Assembly (NCBI GenBank): GCA_022703375.1
Contig: JAKLDS010000023.1
Coordinates: forward strand, 1 to 33,826
Reading direction: 5' to 3'
Source of the DNA: Deltaproteobacteria bacterium
Lineage (GTDB): Bacteria; Desulfobacterota; Syntrophia; Syntrophales; Smithellaceae
Length of the DNA stretch: 33,826 nt
Positions 32,823 to 33,826 of this stretch are shown piece by piece. Each line of letters starts with the position of its first letter. Within the stretch, counting starts at the first letter, position 1. The position numbers and the translations under genes were made by a program. The notes under the pieces are model-generated. The model worked only from the letters and a program-made list of their open reading frames with translations, was not told where the DNA came from and did not search any database.

Positions 32823-33826
32823 TCAGCCGGCCGCCGGCTGTTTCCGGCGCGGGAATTTAATATAAGGGCGGAGTTTCTGGTTAATATTTTTACCAGTGCC
32901 GTCATAATTGAGCGTCACTACGGGGATTCCCGTAAATTCTTCAATGCGCGGCGCCATGGCTTCCGTAATCAGGCCCGCGCAGCAGAAAGCCGGATTGGTC
33001 TGGACAAACAGGGAAATATCGGGATAATGGCTGGCCAGCGCTGATATTTTAATAAGATTGTCCGCCGATTCTCCGAATTGCTGAATCTTGACGTTATAGG
33101 ACAGCAATACTTTTTCATAATCCATATCCGTATCTAAAGCCGTTTCCCCGAGCAATTCATTGAACTGCTTATAATAACTTTTCTCCAGTTGATTAACGAG
33201 GGCAATCAGCGTTTTGGTCATGATGGCGTCCATGTAGTCGCCTTCGAGGAACCAGCGCCGGATATAGGGATTGGCAATCAATTTGGCAAATTCATTAAAA
33301 GGTGTGGTAATCACTTCGCCGCCGTAATCTTCAATGCAGTGAATCAGCTCCTGATTGAAGATATCGTTGTCGCGGGCATACATATCGCCGAAGATTGCGA
33401 CTTTGGGGCGTCGGGACGGCACAATTTCAATCCTCTTAAACAGGTTGACTACTTTGGCCACATCATCATCTTTGTTGCGGTCACCGATTAGGGTATTATA
33501 AAAAATATTCATGGACTGGGCGATAATCTTATCCGTAATTCCCTTTTCTTTTTCATAAGGCCTTATTTTGCAGCCGATTTTGCGCAGCATGCCGCCGAAC
33601 ATATAGGCGAAATAGCCGTCAATGGAAGCCTGGATGGATATATCACTCAGACTTAAACTTCCGACATAGACCTCCACTTTATCCAGATCATTGCGGCATG
33701 TTTCCAGGATTCCCTTGATTAATTGCGGATACATGCGGATATTGCAGGCCACATGGCTGTCGAAGCACCAGACCGCCGTCTGCGCCGGATCAAGGCGGTT
33801 ATCCGCACTGTAATTCATATAGCTCT
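32823..33826 (-). CDS. 2-hydroxyacyl-CoA dehydratase activase-related protein (5' end outside window)
   Basis: At least 331 residues; the frame stays open upstream of the ATG at 33816-33818 to the right edge, so the start is uncertain and an N-terminal part is probably missing. The visible part matches the C-terminal region of proteins related to 2-hydroxyacyl-CoA dehydratase activase/HgdB (COG3580/3581 type): SHVACNIRMYPQLIKGILE, DGYFAYMFGGMLRKIGCKIR, PKVAIFGDMYARDND, GGEVITTPFNEFAKL, LFVQTNPAFCCAGLITEAMA and PVVTLNYDGTG. The Cys-Cys pair in AFCC is a family feature and could ligate an iron-sulfur cluster. The exact role is not established. It is convergent with the acyl-CoA synthetase operon, fitting an anaerobic acyl-CoA metabolism theme. 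Confidence 0.8.
   Translation of the reverse strand, partial: SYMNYSADNRLDPAQTAVWCFDSHVACNIRMYPQLIKGILETCRNDLDKVEVYVGSLSLSDISIQASIDGYFAYMFGGMLRKIGCKIRPYEKEKGITDKIIAQSMNIFYNTLIGDRNKDDDVAKVVNLFKRIEIVPSRRPKVAIFGDMYARDNDIFNQELIHCIEDYGGEVITTPFNEFAKLIANPYIRRWFLEGDYMDAIMTKTLIALVNQLEKSYYKQFNELLGETALDTDMDYEKVLLSYNVKIQQFGESADNLIKISALASHYPDISLFVQTNPAFCCAGLITEAMAPRIEEFTGIPVVTLNYDGTGKNINQKLRPYIKFPRRKQPAAG
32824..32840. terminator. Possible bidirectional terminator hairpin
   Basis: CAGCCGG-CCG-CCGGCTG is a perfect 7-bp stem with a three-base loop between convergent genes, overlapping the last codons of the minus-strand gene. Only a short T run follows on the plus strand (TTTCC), so intrinsic termination may be weak. 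Confidence 0.4.

Overview
The window looks like a chromosomal segment from an anaerobic Desulfobacterota (former Deltaproteobacteria), plausibly a syntrophic or sulfate-reducing lineage. The reasons are that heme is made by the siroheme-dependent (Ahb) route with radical-SAM enzymes; cytochrome c maturation is of the System II type (ResB/CcsA); there is an ADP-forming acyl-CoA synthetase in two subunits; and a 2-hydroxyacyl-CoA dehydratase activase-related protein lies at the right edge. The taxon is inferred from gene content; no marker gene or search was available.

Layout. (1) 1-1484: the 3' part of a very acidic, repeat-bearing protein ending in an FGE/SUMF1-like domain. (2) 1588-2682 (minus): an FAD oxidoreductase of the L-2-hydroxyglutarate oxidase type, with a palindromic repeat directly upstream. 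(3) 2962-17068 (plus): exonuclease III, a DUF484/GAF-like protein and then a long tightly packed tetrapyrrole cluster: precorrin-2 dehydrogenase (sirC/met8 type), hemX-like, hemA, a PAS membrane sensor, hemC, an Ntn-hydrolase, an S9 peptidase, cobA-hemD fusion, ahbC, a cyclic-nucleotide-binding protein and hemB. (4) 17087-18883 (minus): a ClC chloride channel with CBS domains. (5) 19051-21680 (plus): ahbD, one AhbA/AhbB-type siroheme decarboxylase subunit and a Yip1-family membrane protein. (6) 21819-24533 (plus): DNA polymerase I, convergent with ccsA-resB (24632-26856, minus). (7) 27075-30216 (plus): two TPM-domain proteins and a membrane-anchored M20 peptidase. (8) 30262-30534 (minus): a small unknown. 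(9) 30774-32815 (plus): the two acyl-CoA synthetase subunits behind a near-consensus sigma70 promoter, facing a truncated activase-related gene (minus).

How the genes work together. HemA, HemB, HemC and CobA-HemD lead from glutamyl-tRNA to precorrin-2. The Met8-type enzyme can carry precorrin-2 to sirohydrochlorin and siroheme. An AhbA/B-type protein, AhbC and AhbD would then decarboxylate, de-acetylate and oxidatively decarboxylate siroheme to heme b. ResB/CcsA would attach that heme to c-type cytochromes. HemL (GSA aminomutase) and a second AhbA/B subunit are not in the window.

The most unusual feature is a palindromic repeat-like insertion of about 124 bp that lies inside ahbD without breaking its frame, just before a C-terminal iron-sulfur cysteine. 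At least three related palindromic repeats sit in the intergenic spaces; one supplies a likely ribosome binding site and one a stop codon. No tRNA, rRNA, CRISPR array, transposase or phage gene was seen. No gene-free stretch exceeds 300 bases.
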